A stretch of DNA of 64,000 nt, taken from assembly GCA_950022695.1 (NCBI GenBank), contig CATLLN010000002.1, positions 186,001 through 250,000 on the forward strand, in the 5' to 3' direction. The position numbers and the translations under genes were made by a program. Of the stretch, positions 7,358 to 16,075 are shown piece by piece. The notes under the pieces were generated by a model that was given only the letters and a program-made list of their open reading frames with translations, was not told the DNA's origin and made no database searches. Every line of letters starts with the position of its first letter. Within the stretch, counting starts at the first letter, position 1. The stretch is from an uncultured bacterium (GTDB taxonomy: Bacteria; Cyanobacteriota; Vampirovibrionia; Gastranaerophilales; Gastranaerophilaceae).

Positions 7358-8413
7358 ATGGCGTTTAATAAGTTAGAAAACTTTTATGAAATTTTAGAAG
7401 TCAGTGTAGATTCTTCGACTGCACAAATTAAGGCTGCATACAGAAAACTTGCAAGAAAATACCACCCTGATATAAATAAATCACCAGATGCAATAGAAAG
7501 ATTTAAAAAAATCTCACAGGCTTATGAAACACTTGCCAACCCACAAACCCGTGAGCAATATAATATTCTAAACGGTATTTTCAAACCTGAAAAGACCAAA
7601 ACTTCTTCTCAAAAAGCCGAAGAAGAATACAAAAACACTGCAAAAAATACAAGAACTACACAACAAGAACAAACTCCACCGCCAAAAGCTGAAAAACCGG
7701 TTAAAAAAAATAAATCATTTAATTTTTTCAAATATCTTTGGGCAAAATTCAAAAAAAACAAACGTGCAAAAGATAGTAAAAAGCCGCAAAAAGGTCAAAA
7801 TATTACAACAGATATCACAATAACCCCCGAAGAAGTAATTACAGGAAGTAAACGAATAATTAATGTTCTTACGACCCAAACCTGTCCGCAATGTCACGGA
7901 CACAGATTTATTAATGGCGGCAAATGTACAGAATGCCATGGTACAGGCGAAGTTTCCAGACGCAAAAAAATCACAGTAACAATACCAAAAGGAATAAAAG
8001 ACGGCGCAAAATTAAGACTAAAAAACGAAGGCGGAATCGGCAAAAACCACGGTACAAACGGAGATTTGTATATTAATGTTAAAATCGAAACCAAAACAAA
8101 AATCCATTTCGATAAGCAAAACATTTATTATAATGTACCAATTACACCGTTTGAGGCAGCACTAGGTGAAGAAATAAAAATCCCGACATTTGACGGAATA
8201 ATAAAACTAAAATTGCCTAAAAACACCTGTTCAGGACAAAAATTCCGTATTGCAGGACAAGGAATCAAAAAAAACGGTAAAACAGGTGACTTAATTATTA
8301 CGGTAAGTATTGAATTTTCTCAGGATTTATCGGATGATGAAATTAAGCTTTATGAAAAGCTTAAAAATTTGTCAAAAGATGATGTGAGAAAGAATTTAAT
8401 AAATGAAAACTAA
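7358..8413 (+). CDS. DnaJ-like co-chaperone with a halved zinc finger
   Basis: This 351-aa protein has an N-terminal J domain (residues about 8-72) with the HPD motif in ARKYHPDIN. A long basic, Lys-rich linker follows (about 85-160). Only two CxxC motifs are present, in CPQCHGH and CTECHGTG (canonical DnaJ has four). The C-terminal substrate-binding domain has VTIPKGIKDGAKLRLKNEGG. It should stimulate DnaK ATPase. The Gly/Phe region is missing, so it is a divergent paralogue rather than the main DnaJ. No SD precedes the ATG, and a TATAAT directly abuts it, too close to serve as its -10. It overlaps queE by 11 bases. Confidence 0.85.
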   Translation: MAFNKLENFYEILEVSVDSSTAQIKAAYRKLARKYHPDINKSPDAIERFKKISQAYETLANPQTREQYNILNGIFKPEKTKTSSQKAEEEYKNTAKNTRTTQQEQTPPPKAEKPVKKNKSFNFFKYLWAKFKKNKRAKDSKKPQKGQNITTDITITPEEVITGSKRIINVLTTQTCPQCHGHRFINGGKCTECHGTGEVSRRKKITVTIPKGIKDGAKLRLKNEGGIGKNHGTNGDLYINVKIETKTKIHFDKQNIYYNVPITPFEAALGEEIKIPTFDGIIKLKLPKNTCSGQKFRIAGQGIKKNGKTGDLIITVSIEFSQDLSDDEIKLYEKLKNLSKDDVRKNLINEN

Positions 8414-9059
8414 GATTAACGAAATATTTTCCTCCATTCAAGGAGAAGGTCCTGTTGTTGGTTATAAACAATTATTCATAAGATTTTGCGGCTGCAATCT
8501 CAAATGTGAATACTGCGATACAGAATTTTTGCAAGGTGAAGAATATACAGCGCAGGAACTTTATGAAAAAGTTTCAAAAGAATATGATTTAAGAAGTTTT
8601 CACTCAGTTTCTTTGACCGGCGGTGAACCGCTATTACATGCAGAATTTTTAAAAGAATTCTTACCGCTTATTAAAGAAGAAACCAAAATATATCTTGAAA
8701 CAAATGCAACTTTACCAAAAAATCTTGAAATCATAAAAGATTATATTGATATAATTTCAGCTGATATTAAGCTTGCAATTGACCCGGAAATTCACAGAGA
8801 ATTTTTCGCAAAATGCCGGGGAGTAGATACTTTTGCAAAAATAGTTTTCGATGAAAATATTACAGATGAACAAATACAAACCTGTTGTGAAATTGGCTCT
8901 AAATTCGGTATTGAGCTTGTCTTACAGCCAAAAATGGGGATTGATAACAAAATGTGTGTAACATCTGAATTTTGCAACTTAATTCTGGATAAATTCACAT
9001 CAATTTATCACAATGTCCGATTAATCCCGCAGGTTCACAAGTTTTTGGATGTAAGATAA
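8403..9059 (+). CDS. queE: 7-carboxy-7-deazaguanine synthase
   Basis: QueE is a radical-SAM enzyme that makes 7-carboxy-7-deazaguanine on the way to queuosine or preQ0. This 218-aa protein begins with the family signature FSSIQGEGPVVGYKQLFIRF and has the CxxxCxxC cluster motif at Cys31, Cys35 and Cys38. SLTGGEPLLH (about 74-83) is the SAM-binding GGE motif, and VRLIPQVHKFL closes the protein. It overlaps the DnaJ-like gene, so the two are co-transcribed. No other queuosine gene lies in the window. Confidence 0.93.
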   Translation: MKTKINEIFSSIQGEGPVVGYKQLFIRFCGCNLKCEYCDTEFLQGEEYTAQELYEKVSKEYDLRSFHSVSLTGGEPLLHAEFLKEFLPLIKEETKIYLETNATLPKNLEIIKDYIDIISADIKLAIDPEIHREFFAKCRGVDTFAKIVFDENITDEQIQTCCEIGSKFGIELVLQPKMGIDNKMCVTSEFCNLILDKFTSIYHNVRLIPQVHKFLDVR

Positions 9060-9060
9060 T

Positions 9061-9627
9061 TTATTTAGCAGTTTCTTGCTTAGCCTGCTCAATCATTTCA
9101 TCTGTTTCTTTAAGAAGCTGATCTAATTCCTTTGCAGACTGTTTTGTATCTTCATCAATTAACTGCAAACCATATTCCATATCTTTCATAGAACCGCTTA
9201 AATCTCCCAGTTCCATTCTTGCAGTTCCTCTGCCGGTATAGCAATACCCGTTTTTCGGATTTACTCTTAAACATGTTGTAAAATCAGTATAAGCACTCTG
9301 AGCTGAACTTAAATCTAATTTAATCATACCGCGATAAAAATAAGCATCCTCATTTTTTGGATCTAAACTTATCGCCCTATCATAATCTGCTAAAGCTGCT
9401 TTTTTATTGTTTAAATCTTCATAAATTCCACCGCGCAAACAATATAATAAAGCAGAATTCGGATAACCGCTTATTGCAATATTTGCAAGTTTTAACGCTT
9501 CTTGATGTTTTTGAGCATAATCTAAATCAGTTATCTCTATAGTATACTCTTCAAGCGATTTAGCACAAACACAATTGCCAATGCCCAAAACTCCAATACA
9601 AAGTACTGTTAATAAAATCTTTTTCAC
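9061..9627 (-). CDS. Secreted TPR protein (188 aa)
   Basis: An N-terminal signal peptide (about residues 1-22, hydrophobic, ending CVCA-K) precedes three to four TPR units. These include SALLYCLRGGIYEDLNNKKAA and two 'YDRAISLDPKN' type helices. TPRs scaffold protein-protein contacts. After export the protein would act in the periplasm or at the outer membrane. It is a tandem paralogue of the next upstream gene, with a 14-base gap, so they form an operon. No catalytic motif is visible. Confidence 0.7.
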   Translation of the reverse strand: MKKILLTVLCIGVLGIGNCVCAKSLEEYTIEITDLDYAQKHQEALKLANIAISGYPNSALLYCLRGGIYEDLNNKKAALADYDRAISLDPKNEDAYFYRGMIKLDLSSAQSAYTDFTTCLRVNPKNGYCYTGRGTARMELGDLSGSMKDMEYGLQLIDEDTKQSAKELDQLLKETDEMIEQAKQETAK

Positions 9628-9641
9628 ATTTTTACCTTTCT

Positions 9642-10160
9642 TTATTCTTCTTTTTGAGTATCGTCAAACAATTTATTTGCAGTTTCCAAATCATCATTTG
9701 CACTTTGCAAATCGCCAGTTCCAATTTTCACACATGCGCGCATAGAATATGCTGAACTGTTTTTTGGATTAAGTTTTATAGCTTGATCAAAATCAGCTAA
9801 AGCTCCTTTATCGTCCCCTAGCTCGTTCTTTGTAATCCCTCGCATTACATAAACATTACTATCTTCAGGGTTTAATTCAACTGCCTTATCAAAATCAACT
9901 AAAGCACCCTTATCATCCTTCATATGAGTTTTTATAACAGCACTCCAGTAATATAGTTCTGGCTCATCCGGATATTTTTCTAACGCTGCTTTACATTTAT
10001 GAAGTGCTTGCAAATACTTTTGAGCATTCGATAATGTACCGATTTCAGAAATTATCTGAAGCTTTTCCCTATCAAATGCGTTCGCAGTATTAACACTTAA
10101 AAACACCCCAAATAGCAGTGCTAAAATAACCAAAAATTTTTTCAACTGAACTTGCTCCAT
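9642..10160 (-). CDS. Secreted TPR protein (about 170 aa)
   Basis: A hydrophobic signal peptide (KKFLVILALLFGVFLSVNTA, then NA) is followed by TPR units with 'ADFDQAIKLNPKNSSAYSMR' type repeats. It is closely related to its downstream neighbour and probably arose by duplication. The start is uncertain. ATG at 10160 is chosen, but a TTG at 10145 has a better-placed GGAG, and a GTG at 10175 lies just past a TGTTATAAT box. The function is unknown beyond a likely periplasmic scaffold role. Confidence 0.68.
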   Translation of the reverse strand: MEQVQLKKFLVILALLFGVFLSVNTANAFDREKLQIISEIGTLSNAQKYLQALHKCKAALEKYPDEPELYYWSAVIKTHMKDDKGALVDFDKAVELNPEDSNVYVMRGITKNELGDDKGALADFDQAIKLNPKNSSAYSMRACVKIGTGDLQSANDDLETANKLFDDTQKEE

Positions 10161-10228
10161 AAAGCTAATAAACACATCTCATTATAACATGTTTTTCAAA
10201 ACTTTACCAGTAGGGAAATTTAAAAAAA

Positions 10229-10810
10229 TTATTCTTTCCATAGGTACTTTCTCTCAGACTTACTCATTAAATCAAAATTATTTTTTTTATAAAAAGAATC
10301 TAAACCAGAATTTGAAGCTCTTAATGAAATTGAGTTATAAATTTTCTTAAGAGCACTCAATATACCGCTTCCAATACCTTTATATATTCGATTTCCCAAA
10401 ATATTATATTGTTCAATATAAGCCGGTTTTACTTGCAAATAACTTAAATAATGCGTTTGTCCATCTTCAATATCCATTTGAGCAAGCCCTAACAACTCAT
10501 CCGAAATCAACTTGTCATAATTGTTTTTCTGAGAGGTTAAAGCAAAAATTTTATATTTTTCACACTTATCAAGATTTTTTGTACAATATTCAAATCCATT
10601 TAAAATACAACAAGCATATTTATCATTTTCCCAATAATTTACAACCTCTGATAAAGCTTTTGCATCATCAATATTTTTAGGATCAAATTCTACAAAAGAA
10701 GATAACACTTTATCATAATTTTTTGTTTTATAGTTAAATTTCAAAACAGGAATATTTTGAAGAAATCGAGCTTTAAAAGCCAAATTATTGGAATTATTTT
10801 GTACAATCAT
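10229..10810 (-). CDS. GNAT-like acetyltransferase domain protein
   Basis: This 193-aa protein has a C-terminal half resembling a GNAT fold. LSYLQVKPAY forms the beta-4 strand, NRIYKGIGSGILSALKK has the acetyl-CoA-binding K-G-x-G-x-G loop (about 141-157), and the ending SGLDSFYKKNNFDLMS is typical of the last GNAT strands. The N-terminus NNLAFKARF is short and polar. The substrate is unknown. The gene stands alone, divergent from def, and I see no SD. The GNAT assignment is by motif only. Confidence 0.55.
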   Translation of the reverse strand: MIVQNNSNNLAFKARFLQNIPVLKFNYKTKNYDKVLSSFVEFDPKNIDDAKALSEVVNYWENDKYACCILNGFEYCTKNLDKCEKYKIFALTSQKNNYDKLISDELLGLAQMDIEDGQTHYLSYLQVKPAYIEQYNILGNRIYKGIGSGILSALKKIYNSISLRASNSGLDSFYKKNNFDLMSKSERKYLWKE

Positions 10811-10929
10811 ACTGGTATGAACACGCGTAAATATAAATTTTGCTATAAAAGTAAACTAATTTCCAAATTGCAAACCTGGGGAATTTATAGTAAAATATTT
10901 AACATAAGACAGTTAGGAAGGTTAAATTT

Positions 10930-11496
10930 ATGGCAATAAGAAAAGTTTTACACTACGGCGAACCATCATTAAGAGAAAAATCAAAAGAAGTACATAAAGT
11001 TTCAAAAAAAATCTCTGATTTAGTAAGAGATTTACTTGATACAATGTATGCACAAAACGGTGTCGGACTTGCCGCTCCGCAAATAGGAGAAAACATAAGA
11101 GTTTTTGTAATTGATGTAGCAACAGGTAATGAACCTTTAAATCCGATAATTTTCATTAACCCGAAAATCATCAAAAAAAGCGGTGCGGTTAAAAGTAATG
11201 AAGGTTGTTTGAGTTTCCCTGAAGCGTATACGGATGTTAAACGCTACAAAAACGTTATGATAAAAGCACTTAACGAACACGGAAAACCATTTGTAATGGA
11301 AGCAAAAGACGGAACACTTTTAGCACGTGCAATTCAGCACGAATACGATCACTTAGATGGAATTTTATTTATCGACCACTGTATGAACAGGTTTGAAGCT
11401 GAATCAGTTCTTCAAAAATACAGTCTTCCGCCGCTTGACCCTGAAAAACTGATTGAAGAAAAAGAATTAGAGGAAGAATTAGCAAATAATGATTAA
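10930..11496 (+). CDS. def: Peptide deformylase
   Basis: This enzyme removes the formyl group from the N-terminal methionine of new proteins. At 188 aa it shows all three metal-site motifs: GVGLAAPQIG (44-53), EGCLSFPE (Cys near 97), and QHEYDHLDG (two His and the catalytic Glu, about 137-145). AGGAAGG is followed 6 bases later by the ATG. It overlaps fmt by 8 bases, a pairing in which one gene adds and the other removes the formyl group. A C-terminal Glu-rich tail (EEKELEEELANND) follows the domain. Confidence 0.96.
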   Translation: MAIRKVLHYGEPSLREKSKEVHKVSKKISDLVRDLLDTMYAQNGVGLAAPQIGENIRVFVIDVATGNEPLNPIIFINPKIIKKSGAVKSNEGCLSFPEAYTDVKRYKNVMIKALNEHGKPFVMEAKDGTLLARAIQHEYDHLDGILFIDHCMNRFEAESVLQKYSLPPLDPEKLIEEKELEEELANND

Positions 11497-12403
11497 AATT
11501 GTATTTTTTGGAACACCTGATATTGGTTTAAAATCACTTGAATACTTACATAACTGCGACACAATTGAAGTTCAAGCTGTAGTTACCCAGCCTGACAAAC
11601 CGGCAGGCAGAGGACATAAACTTCAAATGTCACCAATAAAAAAATTCGCGCTGGAACATAATATCCCTGTTTTTCAGCCTAAATCTATTAGAAAAGAACC
11701 GGAAATTCAGGAAGAATTAAAAAAACTTGCTCCTGATTTTTTCGTAACCTTTGCATTTGGACAAATCTTGTCGCAAGATGTTCTTGATATTCCAAAATAC
11801 GAAACAATAAATCTTCACGCTTCATTATTGCCTAAATACAGGGGTGCAAACCCGATTCAGCGAGCAATAATTAATGGTGATAAAGAAACCGGAATCTGTA
11901 CAATGATTACAGAACTCGGGCTTGACTGCGGAGATGTCTGTCAAAAACTTGTTATTCCTATTTCTGACACAATGAATTGCGAAGAACTATGGAATGAAAT
12001 CGCTGAAAAATCACCAAAAATGATTGAAACCACACTTACCGGCTTAAAAACCGGAAGTTTAACTCCTCAAAAGCAGTGTGAAGATGGGCTTTGTATGGCA
12101 AATAAGCTAACAAAAGAAGAATGTCTTATTGACTGGACAAAAACAAATAACCAAATTCATAACTTAGTTCGCGGAATTTGTCGCTGTCCGAGTGCTTATT
12201 TTATGTTTAATGATAAAATAATAAAAGTTATTGAATCAAAACCGATTGACGGCACTGCCGCCCCGGGAGTTATTGCAAATCATTCTAAAGAAGGTATTGA
12301 TATAGGCTGCGGTGAAGGTCTATTAAGGCTTATCAAAATTAAACCTGAAGGCAAAGGCGAAATGTTTGCAAAAGACTGGTACAACGGGGTCAAGAAGGGA
12401 TAA
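11489..12403 (+). CDS. fmt: Methionyl-tRNA formyltransferase
   Basis: Fmt formylates the initiator Met-tRNA using 10-formyl-tetrahydrofolate. The 304-aa protein has the N-terminal VFFGTPDIGLKSLEYL, then the catalytic block INLHASLLPKYRGANPIQRA (Asn/His of the folate site, about 109-128). The C-terminal OB-like domain begins near 205. It overlaps def upstream and is followed closely by aroH, so the three form one transcription unit. Length and motifs are standard. Confidence 0.96.
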   Translation: MIKIVFFGTPDIGLKSLEYLHNCDTIEVQAVVTQPDKPAGRGHKLQMSPIKKFALEHNIPVFQPKSIRKEPEIQEELKKLAPDFFVTFAFGQILSQDVLDIPKYETINLHASLLPKYRGANPIQRAIINGDKETGICTMITELGLDCGDVCQKLVIPISDTMNCEELWNEIAEKSPKMIETTLTGLKTGSLTPQKQCEDGLCMANKLTKEECLIDWTKTNNQIHNLVRGICRCPSAYFMFNDKIIKVIESKPIDGTAAPGVIANHSKEGIDIGCGEGLLRLIKIKPEGKGEMFAKDWYNGVKKG

Positions 12404-12437
12404 GGTAAGTCACATACTAAAAGTGATGGAGCAAAAT

Positions 12438-12791
12438 ATGACAACAAAAGGTATCAGAGGCGCAATCACAGTAGAAGCCAACACCGAAAAAGCTATAGAA
12501 GAAGCCACAATTGAATTATTGAATGAAATATTTGAACAAAACGGGCTTAAAAATACATTTGAGATTTCACACATAATATTTACAACAACAAAAGACTTAA
12601 ACGCAGCTTTTCCTGCAAAATTTCCTCGTACAAAATTAGGATGGAATGATGTTGCAATGATGTGTTTCCACGAACTGGATGTACCGAATTCACTAAAAAT
12701 GTGTCTAAGAGTACTTGTTGTAGTAAACTGCGACAAAGATTTTACACCAAAATTTGTTTATCTTAAAGGTGCTTCAAAACTTCGCAAATAA
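12438..12791 (+). CDS. aroH: Chorismate mutase, AroH type
   Basis: This enzyme converts chorismate to prephenate for Phe and Tyr synthesis. The 117-aa protein has the AroH signature GIRGAITVEANT at its N-terminus and the conserved Arg and Cys/Leu core of the trimeric fold (FPRTKLGWNDVAMMCFHELDV). The frame is open further upstream into fmt, but GGAG placed 7 bases before ATG 12438 decides the start. At this length it matches the family (about 120 aa). It is the last gene of def-fmt-aroH and converges on the following gene with a one-base gap. Confidence 0.9.
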   Translation: MTTKGIRGAITVEANTEKAIEEATIELLNEIFEQNGLKNTFEISHIIFTTTKDLNAAFPAKFPRTKLGWNDVAMMCFHELDVPNSLKMCLRVLVVVNCDKDFTPKFVYLKGASKLRK

Positions 12792-12792
12792 A

Positions 12793-14859
12793 TTATATTT
12801 TTGTTAATTCTGAAATTGACGGGTCTAAAAGACGTCTGCCAACATTTTCAAATGAAATTGAGCAAAGTGTTTTGTTGCCGTACTTTATAATCTTTTCAAC
12901 AACCCCCCTGCCATATCTCGGGTGGGTAACACTATCACCTTGTTCAAACCCGCTTTCGTTATCATCTGCAGGATTTTCATCTGCAGGATAAACAGGAACA
13001 ACCGGAGTTTGTTCAGGGGCGAAAGGTTCTTCCTGATATGACGGTTCAATTAAAGGTTCATTTATTTCCATCCCATCAAAAATATTTTCAGATTCAGTAA
13101 TTTGATTATCTTCAATAAAATTCAAATCTTCTTCGGTCAATGTTGCATCAGATAAAGAATCTTCAACCAACGGTTCTTCATCTATATCATCAGCTGAAAA
13201 ATCAAGCATTTCAGGTTCTTCACTAATTTGTAAGTCTTCCTGTTCCGGTAAAATATCATCCAAATCTTCATCTTCTTCGGCTAAAAGATTATTTACAGGC
13301 GGTAATACTGCCGGTTCTTCTGCTTCCTGGATTTCAGGCTGTTCAAAACCTTCCTGTAATTTTTCAACAATATTTAAAGGAGCAGCTACAGGTAAATCTT
13401 CAGTAAAGTTTTGAATTGGTTCTTCAACTACATCAATTACCGGCTGTTCAATTTCAGGAATCTGTGAAATTGTTTCATCCATTACAGGTTCTGTTTCCGG
13501 CTCTGAAACAGGCGCTTGTAATTCTTCATCATACTCTTCCGGTTGAATATTAGTTACAGGAATTTGGTTACCGTAATCATCTATTTTTACAAGCTGAACA
13601 TTTTCAACTACAGGTACAAACTGATACCTGTCTCCTAATACATCATCACGGGTTAAATCAAGCTCTAAATCTGCCATATCAACAATAAACGGAATTCCTT
13701 GAGTTAACTTTCCGTATACGATACATTCATCGTTATTTAACTTATTGAGGAACGTATTGTATGCTGCAAAATCATGATTCATACTTTGAGGTGCAAATAA
13801 GAACATATTTTGTGCATGCTGCTTTAATTCATTTGCATATTTATATGATGAACCTGCAAGAATAGTTGTAAATACGTGGTTATTATTTACCATTTGTTTT
13901 AATAATTTTTTATCTGAATTTTCATCATTTAACGGCACAAACAAATAAATGTATTTTTCATAAGATTCCAAAGTTGAATGAACAAATGAAATAACGACAT
14001 TCTGCAAAGATTCATGAATATTTTTCAAATTAATAATTGAACAATTTTTTTCATTCAATTTTTCTTTAAGAGCTAAAACTTCTTCTTTTGTATTTGCAAA
14101 AACATTAGCATCACGATATTTTAATAATTTATTTTTCAAAAGAGCCAATTCAGGCATTTGAATTTCTTTATACTGGTTTGCAACAACATCTACGAAATTA
14201 TCAATAGGCAAAAATTCAAAATCAAGAGTTTTAATATACTGCTGAACCGCATAAAATATATCTTGAATAACAGCTTTTGTAGATGCATCAACTTCAGCCA
14301 TTTCATATTCAAAAATAAAATCAATCATTTCTGAGTTTAAAGGCAGTTTAAAATCTTTGGCAAATTCAATTTTCGGATAATCTTCGAAAAGGTTACAAGT
14401 ATCAATAACAACAGATTTTTCCTTCATTTGGAACAGTTGTCTTATGCAGTTTGAAATAAATGTTGTTTTATTGATATCTTTTTCAACAAAAACAGTAAGG
14501 TTTCTCTCAAACATAGAAATATCAAGAGCGAGCATATCTTCCTGTTGTGAAAGGTTACCGATTTTAACAGGAGTTTCAACAGGTAAAAGATTTAACAATT
14601 CTTCTGCAGGTAAAAATGATATCTCAGCATTTACAGTAGGTGTTGAGCCATCATAATTATCTACAACACCGTCCGGTGTAAAAGTAAATAATAATTTAGC
14701 AATTGCAAAATTATTAACTGTATCAGATTTTAAATTAACAAACTGGGCAACATAAGATTTTTCATCAGTTGCTAATACAATAAACCTTCCAAGTACAGGA
14801 ATCTCGGTATCAGTATATGACAGCTTTACCAAATTATTCTTAATCTCAAGTAACTTCAT
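12793..14859 (-). CDS. HerA/VirB4-like protein with degenerate P-loop and C-terminal tudor-like domain
   Basis: This 688-aa protein has three parts. An N-terminal beta-rich region (about 1-115) resembles the HAS barrel of HerA-type ATPases. A middle region (about 120-440) follows the ATPase layout (LTVFVEKDINKTTFISNCIR, then SVVIDTCN), but the Walker A glycines are gone. A long Glu/Pro-rich acidic linker (about 450-630) leads to the end, where GDSVTHPRYGRGVVEKI and SFENVGRRLLDPSISEL match the tudor-like tail of UvrD/PcrA helicases. The whole architecture is not one I know. The SD is GAGAGGG. A DNA- or RNA-polymerase-related role is only inferred from the tail. Confidence 0.55.
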   Translation of the reverse strand: MKLLEIKNNLVKLSYTDTEIPVLGRFIVLATDEKSYVAQFVNLKSDTVNNFAIAKLLFTFTPDGVVDNYDGSTPTVNAEISFLPAEELLNLLPVETPVKIGNLSQQEDMLALDISMFERNLTVFVEKDINKTTFISNCIRQLFQMKEKSVVIDTCNLFEDYPKIEFAKDFKLPLNSEMIDFIFEYEMAEVDASTKAVIQDIFYAVQQYIKTLDFEFLPIDNFVDVVANQYKEIQMPELALLKNKLLKYRDANVFANTKEEVLALKEKLNEKNCSIINLKNIHESLQNVVISFVHSTLESYEKYIYLFVPLNDENSDKKLLKQMVNNNHVFTTILAGSSYKYANELKQHAQNMFLFAPQSMNHDFAAYNTFLNKLNNDECIVYGKLTQGIPFIVDMADLELDLTRDDVLGDRYQFVPVVENVQLVKIDDYGNQIPVTNIQPEEYDEELQAPVSEPETEPVMDETISQIPEIEQPVIDVVEEPIQNFTEDLPVAAPLNIVEKLQEGFEQPEIQEAEEPAVLPPVNNLLAEEDEDLDDILPEQEDLQISEEPEMLDFSADDIDEEPLVEDSLSDATLTEEDLNFIEDNQITESENIFDGMEINEPLIEPSYQEEPFAPEQTPVVPVYPADENPADDNESGFEQGDSVTHPRYGRGVVEKIIKYGNKTLCSISFENVGRRLLDPSISELTKI

Positions 14860-14922
14860 CTTTGCCCTCTCTATTTTAGGAAAATTATATCATGAAAATC
14901 CCAAATTTCGTAATATTTTAAA

Positions 14923-15510
14923 TTACTTAACCTTAGCTTGAAGGCTGTTATAAATATCAATTGTCATAGGACAAATTGTTAAATTTCTGTCGACCAAACT
15001 TTTGATAGTCTGCTTATAACACTGCAAAAGAGCCTTATGAAGTCCGTCATCTTCAAAAAGTAAAGTTCTTATAGGACCTGCACAAGATTCTTCTCTGGTT
15101 CTTGCTTCAATTTTGTCTGCAAGAAAAATTATCTTTTCAAAATCAGACATACCGATTTTACCAATTGTATGCCATCTTATTGAAGATAAAATTTCTTCAT
15201 CGTCTACCCCGAATTCAGTTTTTGCAATATAAGCACTAACAGGTGCGTGGAGAGTTTTGCAATTCATTTTTTCAACTTCTTCAATATCAAGATTTTTATC
15301 TATAATTGCAACAAGTTTTTCATTAGAAAAACATTTTGCACAATCATGTAAAAGTCCTGCTACATAAGCTTTTTCACTATCTAGATTATATTTTTCTGCA
15401 AGCATTTTTGCACATTCTGCAGTTCCTAAAGAATGCTCATAACGTTCTTCACATAAATTCTTTTTTAACCAATCCAATAAATCTTCCGTACTAATCTTTA
15501 TATAATCCAT
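14923..15510 (-). CDS. yqeK: HD-domain hydrolase, YqeK-like
   Basis: YqeK proteins are HD-superfamily phosphohydrolases that cleave diadenosine tetraphosphate symmetrically. The roughly 195-aa protein has RYEHSLGTAECA (first metal His), GLLHDCAK (the HD pair), a later conserved His (LHAPVSAYIA), and IRWHTIGKIGMSDFEKIIFLADKIE, the usual C-terminal block. The frame extends upstream inside nadD; ATG 15510 is chosen because it begins the family's normal N-terminus, with GGAGG about 15 bases before it. It overlaps nadD by 20 bases, the common nadD-yqeK pairing. Confidence 0.88.
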   Translation of the reverse strand: MDYIKISTEDLLDWLKKNLCEERYEHSLGTAECAKMLAEKYNLDSEKAYVAGLLHDCAKCFSNEKLVAIIDKNLDIEEVEKMNCKTLHAPVSAYIAKTEFGVDDEEILSSIRWHTIGKIGMSDFEKIIFLADKIEARTREESCAGPIRTLLFEDDGLHKALLQCYKQTIKSLVDRNLTICPMTIDIYNSLQAKVK

Positions 15511-16072
15511 TTTTTTTAATATATTCCTCCACTTCTGCCGGCACAAAAGATTTAATATCTTCGCCATTTTTGATTTTTTCTCTTAATTCAGTTGATGAAA
15601 TATCTTGATATGGCAATGTTTGAAATTCAAAATCATAACCTTTATCTTTTAAATAATCATACTTTGAAATATCAAAATTGTCTTCCCTAATAAAGACGAT
15701 AAATTTTACAAGTTCTTTTAATTTATCAGTTTCATACCAGGTTTCGATTTTTTTAAACGCATCAGTTCCAATAATAAAACTAACTTTACCATAAGTCTTA
15801 TAAAGCTCTTTTATAGTTAAATAAGTATAAGATTTTCCATCCCGTCGATATTCAATATCTGAAACCGCAAATTTCGGATTCGTACGTATAGCAAGCTCTG
15901 CCATTTTTAGCCTGTGCAAAGAATACTTTGAATCACAATCTTTGTGAGGCGGGTTTGCAGCAGGTATAAAAACAAGTTTATCAAAATTATACATATTTAA
16001 AACATGCATAGCAACACGCAAATGAGCATTATGAATAGGATTAAACGTACCTTGAAAAACACATAATTCCAT
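15491..16072 (-). CDS. nadD: Nicotinate-nucleotide adenylyltransferase
   Basis: NadD joins ATP and nicotinate mononucleotide to form deamido-NAD. The 193-aa protein has the nucleotidyltransferase motif GTFNPIHNAHL (8-18, HxxH type), FIPAANPPHKD, and the C-terminal SSTELREKI block (ISSTxIR type). It lies 3 bases after the PurD-like gene and overlaps yqeK, so the three form an operon. Length is typical. Confidence 0.94.
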   Translation of the reverse strand: MELCVFQGTFNPIHNAHLRVAMHVLNMYNFDKLVFIPAANPPHKDCDSKYSLHRLKMAELAIRTNPKFAVSDIEYRRDGKSYTYLTIKELYKTYGKVSFIIGTDAFKKIETWYETDKLKELVKFIVFIREDNFDISKYDYLKDKGYDFEFQTLPYQDISSTELREKIKNGEDIKSFVPAEVEEYIKKNGLYKD

Positions 16073-16075
16073 AAC

